This document shows positions 52,697 through 60,872 of a stretch of 64,000 nucleotides of DNA, one piece after another. The DNA comes from Collinsella aerofaciens (GTDB taxonomy: Bacteria > Actinomycetota > Coriobacteriia > Coriobacteriales > Coriobacteriaceae), in NCBI RefSeq assembly GCF_015553355.1, contig NZ_JADNGN010000006.1, forward strand, positions 1 to 64,000, in the 5' to 3' direction. Within the stretch, counting starts at the first letter, position 1; each line of letters opens with the position of its first letter. The notes under the pieces are model-generated. The model did no database searches. It saw only the letters and a list, made by a program, of their open reading frames with translations, and was not told where the DNA came from. Both the position numbers and the translations under genes were made by a program.

Positions 52697-53018
52697 GAGA
52701 TAGGCCGCGAAACGTCTGTAGGAGTCCTCTGACAGGCAGTGCTCTATGCGGCAGGCCTCCGCCGAGGCGGTCTCGGCGTCCACGCCTGACTCGACGAGCA
52801 GCCGCTCGAAGAAGCGATGACGTTCGAGCGTCGCCGATGCGGCGCGCTCGCCCTCCTCTGTAAGGCGCACGTCATGGCCGAACATGCGGACGAGGACGGC
52901 AGCGCCGAGGTCCGAGAGCGCCTTGGTGACGCCCATACGCTCCGCGATGTCGACATTGCGGCAGAACCCGCGCTCGGTGCGGATGACGAGGATTGCCTCA
53001 TCATCCGCGTCTGCTCAT
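52697..53018 (-). pseudogene. Frameshifted DtxR-type metalloregulator
   Basis: An ATG at 53018 overlaps the stop of the ABC exporter as ATGA, the expected coupled start, but its frame (MSRRG) stops after five codons. The +/-1 frame then reads 'DDEAILVIRTERGFCRNVDI' and 'AERMGVTKALSDLGAAVLVR' and 'LTEEGERAASATLERHRFFE', a DtxR N-terminal winged helix followed by the metal-binding/dimer region ('RIEHCLSEDSYRRFAAYL'). Between 'GVTK' and 'ALSDL' the recognition helix appears a few residues short compared with the family. The gene is thus disrupted, unless a sequencing error explains it. After about 52697 the frame runs on without homology. Confidence 0.75.
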
Positions 53019-56000
53019 CTGCCCGTCAGAACATTGTCGGCACCGCTCCCGTCGGCGGGAGCGGTCCACGACGAGCTTTCCTGCTGGAGCCTCCACAGCC
53101 TCGCGTACAGTCCGTCTTCGGCAAGCAGCGTCTTGTGGTTCCCCTCCTCCGCCACGCGCCCGTCGTCGAGAACGACGATCTTATCCGCATTGGCGACGGT
53201 TCTCAGTCGATGGGCGATGACGATCACCGTTTTGCCTGCGCAGAGGGCTCCGACCGCCTTCTGGATAAGCGTCTCGTTCTCGGGGTCGAGCGAGGCGGTC
53301 GCCTCGTCGAGGAGCACCACGGGCGCGTCTTTCAGAAGGGCCCTCGCAATGGAGAGGCGCTGACGCTCCCCGCCCGAGAGAGAGGCGCCGTTCTCGCCCA
53401 ACATCGTATCGAACCCCTGGGGAAGCTTCTCGATGAACTCCAGGCAGTGCGCCGTCCTTGCAGCCTCGGCCACCTCTTCGTCAGAAGCTCCCTCGCGACC
53501 GATCCGGATGTTGTTCGCGACCGTGTCGTCGAAAAGGATCACGTCCTGGAAGACTATGGAGACGTACGCGAGCCACGATTCCTCGGAGAACCCGGCGATG
53601 TCCTTGCCCGAGCAGAGGATCCTGCCGCTGTCCGGCTCCCAGAATTTCGCCGCCAGCTGGGCGCAGGTCGACTTGCCCGATCCACTCGGCCCGACAAGGG
53701 CGGTGACTTTTCCTTCCTGCGCGTCGAAGCTGATGCCGTGGAGGACCTCCTCGTCGCCGTACCCGAACCGGACGTTTTGGAAAGACAGGCTATGGCCGGA
53801 GACATCCGCCGGGGCAGAGCCCTTCGCTTCAGGCTCGTCCATGACCGCCTTGATCCGGGCTGTCTTGGTCGACAGGTTGAGAAGGTTGGGCAGCTGGGAC
53901 ACGAGGGCGAGAATGGGGCCGTACACACGCGAAACGATGAGCAGGAACATGAGCAGAACCATGAAGTCAACGCCGCCGGAGGCGAGAAGCATCGCGCCGA
54001 CGCAGGCGGTCAGCCCGACTCCAGAGCGAAGGATGGCGCTCGCAAGGGAGACGGAGACGTCGACGGCGAGCTCGACCCGCATCGTCACCCTCTTGAGCTC
54101 GAGCATCGCCTGCTCCATGGCGGCGGAGTCCTTGCCCACCGCCCTGCAGGCCCTTATGTCCTTGATGCCCTCGAGGTAGTCCTGCACGCGCGCCAGCGCA
54201 TCCAGGCGGACGCGGTTCTGCCTTTCGAAAAGGCGCGACTGATGGCGTCGGCCCAAGGCGATGACCCCCGCCGAAAGCGGAAGCGTGACCATAACGCAGC
54301 AGGCGAGCCTCCAGTCGAAGAATGCCAACATCACGCAGATGACCACGGTCGACACGATTCCGGCGATGAGCTGCGGGAGCGTCGAGGAGAGCATGGACTC
54401 CTGTGCCGTCACGTCCCCCATGATGCGGTCGGCAACGTCGGTCGTGTCCCGACGGTTGAAGAAGCTCATGGGCAGCTTCCTCAGGTGGTCGGCGAGGCGC
54501 AGGCGGATGCCTTCGGACTCGGTGTACGCGGCCACGTAGGTTTTCTCGTAGTCGTTTCTCGAAGCGACGAAGACCACCGCCATCCCCGCAAGCCCCACGG
54601 CGAAGATCGCCCAGAGCGCGGCGGCGTCGAACGGCTCGCCCGCAAGGGTCCCCACGAGAGCCGCGAACGCCGCGACCGTGCAGACGAAGGGGATCATGAG
54701 CGCCAGATCGCTCAAGGTGCACGCGAGGGCCGAGCGCTTGAGTCCGGCGTAGCCCTCGCCGGAAAGGTTGAACGCCCTCTGAAGCCATGGCGCCCCGCCG
54801 TTCGACGGCTTGCCGGGCTTCTCCGCAGGGTCGTGCTCGCCGGCGGAAGCATCCTGCGCCGCATGCGGGGCGGCCGCTTCGGAGGATTGGGCTTCGTCGC
54901 CGCCCGGAGCCGATTCGACGCCCCATTCGACCGCCTCTGTGTACTGGCTCCACATCTTCGCGTATGTCCCTGATGCGGCGAGGAGCTCTTCATGGGTGCC
55001 CTCCTCGACTTTGCGCCCGTCGTCAAGCACGACTATCTTGTCGGCGCCGACGACGGTGGAGAGCCTGTGGGCGATCATGATCACGGTCTTGCCGGCCATG
55101 AGCCTCTCGAATGCCTTCTGGATCAAATGCTCGTTCTCGGGATCGGAGAACGCGGTCGCCTCGTCCAGCACCACGATGGGCGCGTCCGAGATGATCGAGC
55201 GCGCGATGGCTATCCGCTGCTGCTCTCCGCCGGACAGGTGCACGCCCTCGGAGCCTATTACCGTGGCGTAGCCGTGGGGAAGGCTGTTGATGAACGCGTC
55301 CGCCTGGGCGGCCTTCGCGGCCTCGACCACCTCGTCGTCGGTCGCCCCCGGCCTGCCGCGCCTGATGTTGTCCGCGATGCTCTCGCGGAACAGGTGGGAA
55401 TCCTGGAACACCAGGCTGAGGCTGCCCATCAATTCGTCCTGGCCCATCTCGCGGACGTTTACGCCGCCGACGAGAACCTGGCCCGAATCGACGTCCCAGA
55501 AGCGTGCGACGAGGTTCGCCAGCGTCGATTTGCCCGAGCCGCTCGGCCCCACGACCGCGCATACCGTGCCGGCGGGGATTTCCAGCGAGACGTCGCGCAA
55601 CGCCGGCTCCGCGTCGTCCTCGTAGGAGAAAGTCACGTCCCGAAGGGACACCGAGGCGTCCTTCGGGGTTTTCGGCGCCTCGGGACAAGAGAGCTCCTCG
55701 ATGCCGAGCACCGAGTCGATGCGGTCGATGTTCGCCTGGGCGAGCATCCCGTCCTCGCTCACGTAGAGAATCTTCGCGAACACGCTCGATATCGAATGCA
55801 CGAACAGGAGGTAGAAGACGAGCGAGAGCACGAACGTCGGCCAGTCCTGCGCGCCCGGGGCGAGGAGTATGCCGACGGGCAGGACGAACAGGTACGCGTT
55901 GTTGATGATCGCCGTGAAGCCCGGCATGGAGTTCCGGAAGAAGAGCGTGACGTCGAGGGAAAGCCCCGTGTAGTCCTTGATCGCGTCTGCGAGCCGCTTG

Positions 56001-56707
56001 AACGATCTCGCCGTCTGGCCGAAGGCCTTCACGACGCGCATGCCGCGAACGTACTCAACGGCGGCGTTGCCCATCTGCTCTTTCACTTCCTGGTAGCGCC
56101 CCATGCTCGCCATGACGCGCTTGTCGGCGTAGCCGGAGAACTGCACGATGCATGCGACGACGACCGCCGCCAACGTGGCGACGCCGAAGCGCCAGTCGAA
56201 GACGAAAAGCAGCGCCACCAAGACGACGGGCGCTGCAGCGGTGGCCGCCAGGTCCGGGACGGAGTGGCCGATGAACTGCTCGATCCCGCCGACGCTCTCG
56301 TCCATGACCTTCGAGATCCTGCCTGTGCCGAGCCTGGCGACGTGCCCGAGGGGGATTCGCCCGAGGTGGGCGGCGATCCCGAGCTTCGTGCGGTACTGCG
56401 CGTCGAATGCCGCGGCGTGGGAGCACAGAAGCGCGGCAAGATAGCACCCCACGTCAACGACTATGCCCGCCACCGCCAAGCCCGCGTAGCCCGTCATCGC
56501 CGAAACGTCGACGGCGGCCAGGTTCGGGTAGACCCCCACCGCATCCCTGATCATGAAGTAGATCGCCACGTATGGGACGAAGGACGCCGCCGCGGATAGG
56601 ACCGCCAGCGCCATGGAGGCGAACACGAGGGGCTTTCTTCTCCCCGCAAACTGCAGGCAGCGGGAAAGGGCCCCCGGCTTCCTTCCTTTGCTTTCCTTGC
56701 TCATCAA
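53015..56707 (-). CDS. Double ABC exporter: two TMD-NBD halves fused (1230 aa)
   Basis: Half 1 (about 1-600): membrane domain, then Walker A 'VVGPSGSGKSTLANLVARFW' near 389, signature 'LSGGEQQR' near 494 and Walker B 'IVVLDEATAF' near 511. An acidic Ala/Glu-rich linker (about 600-650) follows. Half 2 (about 650-1230): membrane domain, Walker A 'LVGPSGSGKSTCAQLAAKFW' near 1006, signature 'LSGGERQR' near 1109, Walker B 'PVVLLDEATASLDP'. Both nucleotide sites look intact. Type IV exporters normally dimerise; here both are one chain. Context (ECF importer, AraC regulator, DtxR remnant) fits metallophore, heme or similar traffic, as in IrtAB/YbtPQ systems (analogy). Starts at 56707 behind AGAGGAA; first downstream gene is the frameshifted DtxR. 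Confidence 0.9.
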   Translation of the reverse strand: MMSKESKGRKPGALSRCLQFAGRRKPLVFASMALAVLSAAASFVPYVAIYFMIRDAVGVYPNLAAVDVSAMTGYAGLAVAGIVVDVGCYLAALLCSHAAAFDAQYRTKLGIAAHLGRIPLGHVARLGTGRISKVMDESVGGIEQFIGHSVPDLAATAAAPVVLVALLFVFDWRFGVATLAAVVVACIVQFSGYADKRVMASMGRYQEVKEQMGNAAVEYVRGMRVVKAFGQTARSFKRLADAIKDYTGLSLDVTLFFRNSMPGFTAIINNAYLFVLPVGILLAPGAQDWPTFVLSLVFYLLFVHSISSVFAKILYVSEDGMLAQANIDRIDSVLGIEELSCPEAPKTPKDASVSLRDVTFSYEDDAEPALRDVSLEIPAGTVCAVVGPSGSGKSTLANLVARFWDVDSGQVLVGGVNVREMGQDELMGSLSLVFQDSHLFRESIADNIRRGRPGATDDEVVEAAKAAQADAFINSLPHGYATVIGSEGVHLSGGEQQRIAIARSIISDAPIVVLDEATAFSDPENEHLIQKAFERLMAGKTVIMIAHRLSTVVGADKIVVLDDGRKVEEGTHEELLAASGTYAKMWSQYTEAVEWGVESAPGGDEAQSSEAAAPHAAQDASAGEHDPAEKPGKPSNGGAPWLQRAFNLSGEGYAGLKRSALACTLSDLALMIPFVCTVAAFAALVGTLAGEPFDAAALWAIFAVGLAGMAVVFVASRNDYEKTYVAAYTESEGIRLRLADHLRKLPMSFFNRRDTTDVADRIMGDVTAQESMLSSTLPQLIAGIVSTVVICVMLAFFDWRLACCVMVTLPLSAGVIALGRRHQSRLFERQNRVRLDALARVQDYLEGIKDIRACRAVGKDSAAMEQAMLELKRVTMRVELAVDVSVSLASAILRSGVGLTACVGAMLLASGGVDFMVLLMFLLIVSRVYGPILALVSQLPNLLNLSTKTARIKAVMDEPEAKGSAPADVSGHSLSFQNVRFGYGDEEVLHGISFDAQEGKVTALVGPSGSGKSTCAQLAAKFWEPDSGRILCSGKDIAGFSEESWLAYVSIVFQDVILFDDTVANNIRIGREGASDEEVAEAARTAHCLEFIEKLPQGFDTMLGENGASLSGGERQRLSIARALLKDAPVVLLDEATASLDPENETLIQKAVGALCAGKTVIVIAHRLRTVANADKIVVLDDGRVAEEGNHKTLLAEDGLYARLWRLQQESSSWTAPADGSGADNVLTGR

Positions 56708-56742
56708 ATTCCTCTTCTCTCATATTGCTTTGAAAAAGGGCG

Positions 56743-57363
56743 CTAGGCGATTCCCGCGCGCTCGAAGTGCTTCTTGAACACCGCCCGTCCGACCAGCGAG
56801 CCGATGATGCCGCCCGCGAAGGTCACGACCGCGATGATCGCGAACGTCTCGGGGGTCACCGTGGACAGAAGGGCTTCCATGTAGGCCGGGTCGATGCTGT
56901 TGGACCCCATCAACTCGCGGTAGTAGTCCTGGGAGGCGAACATGGGAACGAAAAGGCCCGTCGCCCAGCAGGTCTCGAAAAGCGCGTACCCCACGGCGAC
57001 GCCCGCGAACCTCCCGTACCCGAGCGCTTTCCGCACCAGCTCGGAGACGACGCCGCCGACGGCGAGGCCGAGCGCAACGGGCCACCCCGACCCGATGACG
57101 AAGACGATCACGGCGAAGACGAGGGCCATGATCAGCGAGGTTCCCGCGCGCGGCACGCGCGCATGCATGTAGACCCAGACGATCCCGGCGGGCATCGCTG
57201 CGATGGCGCAGCAGCCGCAGTACGCCACGACGCTCATGGAGGTGATTCCCACGACGAGCATGCTCACCACCATGAACAGCAGGGAGAAGACGCCGAGGGC
57301 TATGAGGTCTCTGGAGCTGAGGCTGCCGCTTTCCTTCCGTTTTACTTTTGCTGCCATTTCCAA
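56743..57363 (-). CDS. ECF transporter S component (MptD/Trep_Strep type)
   Basis: 206 aa with about five to six membrane segments ('LIALGVFSLLFMVVSMLVVG', 'YCGCCAIAAMPAGIVWVYMH', 'SLIMALVFAVIVFVIGSGWP', 'FAGVAVGYALFETCWATGLF', 'FAIIAVVTFAGGIIGSLVGR'). The overall form, including the C-terminal GGIIGSLVGR...KKHFERAGI, is that of the Trep_Strep/MptD family. It binds the substrate and is energised by the adjacent A and T components. 45 bp from the ATPase gene and 36 bp from the ABC exporter, so one operon. Confidence 0.85.
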   Translation of the reverse strand: MEMAAKVKRKESGSLSSRDLIALGVFSLLFMVVSMLVVGITSMSVVAYCGCCAIAAMPAGIVWVYMHARVPRAGTSLIMALVFAVIVFVIGSGWPVALGLAVGGVVSELVRKALGYGRFAGVAVGYALFETCWATGLFVPMFASQDYYRELMGSNSIDPAYMEALLSTVTPETFAIIAVVTFAGGIIGSLVGRAVFKKHFERAGIA

Positions 57364-57408
57364 ATCCTTTCTTCCGTAGGAATCCCTTCTCAGCCTTTGC
57401 AGGCCGGC

Positions 57409-58824
57409 TCACTCGATGAGCACAATCTGGTCGCAGGCCTTTGACAGGAACTCCGTGTCGTGGCTGACGACCGCCGCCGTCTTTCCGCGAGACGCCTCCT
57501 CGCGTAAGATGAGCGCGAGGCGTTCCATGTTCCGGAAATCCAGACCGCTCGTGGGCTCGTCGAGGAGAAGCGCCTGCGCGCCCGACTCCGACGCAATGGC
57601 GCAGACACACCTCTGCTTCTGCCCTCCCGAGAGCGATGCGGGATGGCGGTCGGCGACATCTCCCAGGCCAAACCTCTCCAAGACCGCTTCGAGACGAAGT
57701 TCGTCGACGTCGGAAGGAGACGGGGCCGCGGATGCCAACTCGTCGCGCACGCTCGGGCGAAAGAGCTGGTAGTCGGGGTCCTGCATGACCAGAAACACAT
57801 GCTCGGGCCTTCTCTTGGGAGGGACCACCGAGCCTTGGAACCGGACATGCCCGAGCTCTTCTTTCTTGATCCCCGCCAGGCACTTGAGCAGGGTTGACTT
57901 GCCCGCCCCGTTTCGCCCGACCATACCGACGACCCTCCCGGGGTCGAACGAGACGGTAGTCCCCTCGAGGACCGGTAAGCCCTTCTCATACCCCGCATAG
58001 ATCCCCCTCGCCTCGACGGCGGGAAAGGCGGAGACGGGACGGGAAAGGCGCTGCATCAGGTCGGCGAGCTTCGGCGGCTCGGAGGACCTGAGCCCGCAAG
58101 ACTCTCGCTCGGAGTCGGGCAGCCCCAGGAATTGCTGCGCGTCCCATTCGGCGGCGACGGAACCGCCTTCGAAGAGCAGGTACCGGTCGGCGACGCCTTC
58201 GAGGTAGGAGAGCCTGTGCTCGGCGATGATCACGGCAGACCCGCTCGACTTGGCTTTCGAGATGAAGGAGGCGAGCTTCTCCATGGAGGGAGGATCCAGA
58301 TTGCTCGACGGCTCGTCGAGGACGTAGACGCTCGGCCTGCAGGCCCATGCGCTCGCGAAGGCCACCGATTGCATCTGGCCCCCGGAGAGCTCGAAGATAC
58401 CCCTGCCCATGAGCCTTTCCATGCCGAGCTCGCGAACGACGCCGCGCACCCGTCTGTGCATCTCCTCCCTGGGAACGCCAAGGTTCTCCATGCCGAACGC
58501 GATTTCGCCGGTCGTGTCGAGGTTGAAGAACTGGGTGCGGGGGTTCTGGAAAACGCTGCCTGTCAAGGACGAGAGCTCCCAATCCTCCAGCTCGTCGATG
58601 TCCCTGCCTGCCACAAGGACCTTCCCCGTCCGGCTGCCCTCGTAGAACCCTCCCGCCAGCCCGTTGACGATCCGGGTCGCGGTGGTCTTCCCGCAGCCGG
58701 ACTCCCCGCAAAGAACGACGCATTCGCCCGGCGCGACGTCGAAGCTTACGTCGTCGATCGCCGGGGCGTCGAACCCCGCATACGTGAAGGAGACGTTTCT
58801 GAACTCGACGGCGTTCTTCGTCAT
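57409..58824 (-). CDS. ECF transporter ATPase with two nucleotide-binding domains
   Basis: 471 aa from the ATG at 58824 (GGAAGG upstream). NBD 1: Walker A 'LCGESGCGKTTATRIVNGLA' near 41, signature 'LSGGQMQS' near 145, Walker B 'VYVLDEPSSNLDP'. NBD 2: Walker A 'MVGRNGAGKSTLLKCLAGIK' near 308, signature 'LSGGQKQR' near 400, 'ALLLDEPTSGLD'. The two ECF A subunits (A/A') are thus one chain. The ATG overlaps the stop of EcfT upstream (ATGA). Powers uptake with the T and S components. Confidence 0.93.
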   Translation of the reverse strand: MTKNAVEFRNVSFTYAGFDAPAIDDVSFDVAPGECVVLCGESGCGKTTATRIVNGLAGGFYEGSRTGKVLVAGRDIDELEDWELSSLTGSVFQNPRTQFFNLDTTGEIAFGMENLGVPREEMHRRVRGVVRELGMERLMGRGIFELSGGQMQSVAFASAWACRPSVYVLDEPSSNLDPPSMEKLASFISKAKSSGSAVIIAEHRLSYLEGVADRYLLFEGGSVAAEWDAQQFLGLPDSERESCGLRSSEPPKLADLMQRLSRPVSAFPAVEARGIYAGYEKGLPVLEGTTVSFDPGRVVGMVGRNGAGKSTLLKCLAGIKKEELGHVRFQGSVVPPKRRPEHVFLVMQDPDYQLFRPSVRDELASAAPSPSDVDELRLEAVLERFGLGDVADRHPASLSGGQKQRCVCAIASESGAQALLLDEPTSGLDFRNMERLALILREEASRGKTAAVVSHDTEFLSKACDQIVLIE

Positions 58825-59558
58825 AGCAGCCTTCCAATCCCCTGGCTGGCCTTTGCGACCACAAGAAGCAAGCAGCAGACGACAAGAATCGAGAGAGGGA
58901 GGAAGTCGGCCCATCCGAACCGGGGCGCGTTGTAGGAGGTCTTCCTCCCGGGCCGGTCGATGCCGCGCGCGACCGCTGCGGCGGCGAGTTCGTCTGCGAT
59001 CTTGGCGCAGCGCAGCATCACGGGCACGACCGCGGATTCGAACATCAGCGCCGGCTTCGAAACGAGATTCTTAAGCGAAAGGGCGAGCCCCCTCACCCTC
59101 ATCGCGTCCGCTACGGCAGAAGACTCCTCCTTGAGCGTTGGAAAGAACCGCACCGCTATCACCAGCGGAACGACAACCGCCTTCGGCAGCCTCATCCCGT
59201 AGAGGGCGGCCGTGAGGTCGCCAATCTTGGTGGTGGCCGCGAAGACCGCCGCGAACAGGCAGATGGGCATGCAGGTGCGGCAGGCCAGGGCGAACGAGCC
59301 GAGGGCTCCGGCGGCGTTCGGCGGAAGCATCGTCGTGACCCAGAAGATACCCATGAGAAAGAGGTAGGCGAAAGAGAAAGACGCTGCCATCCTTCCGCGC
59401 CCGATTGCGAAGGAGAGGAGGACGACGACGGCAAAGAGAAGCGAGCCCAGAACGTAATCCTTCACGATGGCCCCGGTCGCTATGAGCACGACGAGCATGG
59501 CCACCTTCGTTCTGACGTCGATGTCCTCCGCAAGTGTTTTCCGTATTCTTCTTCGCAA
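58821..59558 (-). CDS. ECF transporter T component (EcfT)
   Basis: 245 aa, start TTG at 59558 (a GAAAGG lies about 10-15 bases upstream; no ATG fits better). Membrane segments near residues 20-55, 60-85, 90-115 and 225-245. 'AVADAMRVRGLAL' near 150 and 'ADELAAAAVARGIDRPGRKT' near 195 are the two Ala-Arg-Gly coupling motifs that dock onto the ATPase grooves. First gene of the operon T-A/A'-S-ABC exporter-(DtxR). Confidence 0.9.
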   Translation of the reverse strand: MRRRIRKTLAEDIDVRTKVAMLVVLIATGAIVKDYVLGSLLFAVVVLLSFAIGRGRMAASFSFAYLFLMGIFWVTTMLPPNAAGALGSFALACRTCMPICLFAAVFAATTKIGDLTAALYGMRLPKAVVVPLVIAVRFFPTLKEESSAVADAMRVRGLALSLKNLVSKPALMFESAVVPVMLRCAKIADELAAAAVARGIDRPGRKTSYNAPRFGWADFLPLSILVVCCLLLVVAKASQGIGRLL

Positions 59559-59602
59559 AACCAGAGAGCCTTTCTTGTATCGCTAAAATTGACAAAGAGA
59601 TG

Positions 59603-59616
59603 TTAACCTTGGTTAA
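59603..59616. promoter_or_regulatory. Inverted repeat in the EcfT-AraC divergent region
   Basis: TTAACC-TT-GGTTAA in the 136-bp divergent region; a second, CAGGT-TGC-ACCTG, lies at 59624-59636. The first is reminiscent of DtxR/IdeR-type boxes in symmetry, but not an exact match to a consensus I know. Candidate binding sites for the AraC regulator or a metalloregulator. Confidence 0.5.
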
Positions 59617-59694
59617 TTTGAATCAGGTTGCACCTGGAGGGAAAAACCCGAGCGCGAAAGAATTGCGTCCGAACGCGAATAAAAGGATCGGAAG

Positions 59695-60732
59695 ATGGAC
59701 GACAAGGAAACGATGTTCTCCCACGCCGCCCAAGCCGCGGCGGAGACCTTTGCGGCCTCGCTTGAGCCAATCGGCCTCGTCTTGGCAGATGGATGGAACG
59801 GAGAGGGGTCCCTCTTCGAAGGCGACGGGCGCAGATGCGAGGGGTGGTACTGGGCATGGGAGGCGCGGCGGTTCTTCTCTGTCGTCTGCTGCGATTTCAC
59901 TTTGAAAGAACGCCTGCCCTTCTGCTTCGATTCTGGCGGGTATTTTGCAGTCCGCCGCGAAAGGCATGGCCTCATGCCGCAATCAAGCGTTTCTGCCTTT
60001 CTGGAAGCAAAGCCCAAGACAAGCTCGGTCCTTCTACCAAAAGGAGCGAGATTCTCCTACACAGAGATTGAGTATTACGACGAATACTGCCGAAGCGTCT
60101 TCGGGGAAAGAATCGACAAGGCGCTGAAACCGCTGGCGACCAGTCTGAAGGGTCTGAGGAGCCAGGCTTCCTGGGATCCGGAAATAGCAGAGATGCTTGA
60201 CGAGATAGCTCCAAGGGAGATCCCGGGGTCGGAAGCGGGCCTCCAATATTCCGGAATCGCGAACTTGGTGATGGCAAGGCTACTCAGGATGGGAGAGAGC
60301 CTGTGCGGGGGAGTGGCCGAGCAGGACCGCCTTTCGATCGCGAGAGCCGTATCGTACATCGAGAGCAACCTAGGCGGTGCGATCGAGCAGAAGGACCTGC
60401 TCGAGGCAGCGAACATGGGGTCAACCAAGTTCAAGAAGACATTCAAGCAGGTGACAGGCTTGACGGTGACCGAGTTCGTCTCCTCGGAAAGAATCGAGCT
60501 GGCGAAAAGACTGCTCACCGACCATGATATGAGCATAGACGAAGTGGCGCATCGCTGCGGATACGCACGAGCAACAAGCTTCTCCGCCCTCTTCACGAAA
60601 TCGGTCGGCATACCTCCACGTAAGTGGAGATCGATCGCGAAGGTCGCCTTCGATGACGACCCAGAATCGAAATTTCTGGACATTCTCGCAAGCGGACGAT
60701 CCTGCGTCAGCGAGCTAGGATCTCATTCTTAG
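59695..60732 (+). CDS. AraC-family transcriptional regulator
   Basis: 345 aa. The C-terminal double helix-turn-helix is clear: 'IEQKDLLEAANMGSTKFKKT' then 'FKQVTGLTVTEFVSSERIEL' and 'AKRLLTDHDMSIDEVAHRCG' then 'YARATSFSALFTKSVGIPPR'. The N-terminal 230 residues carry no recognisable cupin; this YbtA/PchR-like plan (long sensor region, DNA-binding C-terminus) is common beside siderophore loci. Divergent from the ECF/ABC operon, with which it shares a 136-bp control region, so it probably activates that operon in response to its substrate (inference). The start follows AAAAGGA. Confidence 0.9.
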   Translation: MDDKETMFSHAAQAAAETFAASLEPIGLVLADGWNGEGSLFEGDGRRCEGWYWAWEARRFFSVVCCDFTLKERLPFCFDSGGYFAVRRERHGLMPQSSVSAFLEAKPKTSSVLLPKGARFSYTEIEYYDEYCRSVFGERIDKALKPLATSLKGLRSQASWDPEIAEMLDEIAPREIPGSEAGLQYSGIANLVMARLLRMGESLCGGVAEQDRLSIARAVSYIESNLGGAIEQKDLLEAANMGSTKFKKTFKQVTGLTVTEFVSSERIELAKRLLTDHDMSIDEVAHRCGYARATSFSALFTKSVGIPPRKWRSIAKVAFDDDPESKFLDILASGRSCVSELGSHS

Positions 60733-60829
60733 CCATCTTAGTTGCCCTGCCTCCCGGCAGGCGCGCAATTCCTTTAGCCGATTCGTCTCGAGGTGCGCTC
60801 TTTGCTCATCTTGTGGCCCAGAGTTATGA

Positions 60830-60868
60830 TACTCCTAAAAGTGTAACCAGATTCGAGTTTTAGGAGTA
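60830..60868 (+). promoter_or_regulatory. Inverted repeat overlapping the RBS of the DUF4143 ATPase gene
   Basis: TACTCCTAAAA (60830-60840) and TTTTAGGAGTA (60858-60868) are perfect 11-bp arms with a 17-base spacer. The right arm contains the ribosome-binding site TAGGAG of the TTG start at 60873. In RNA it would hide the site; in DNA it could be an operator. Confidence 0.7.
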
Positions 60869-60872
60869 GCTC

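Noticed and set aside
52817-54973. 718-codon plus-strand open frame
   Set aside because: Antisense of the ABC exporter; Arg/His/Gly-rich with no recognisable domain.
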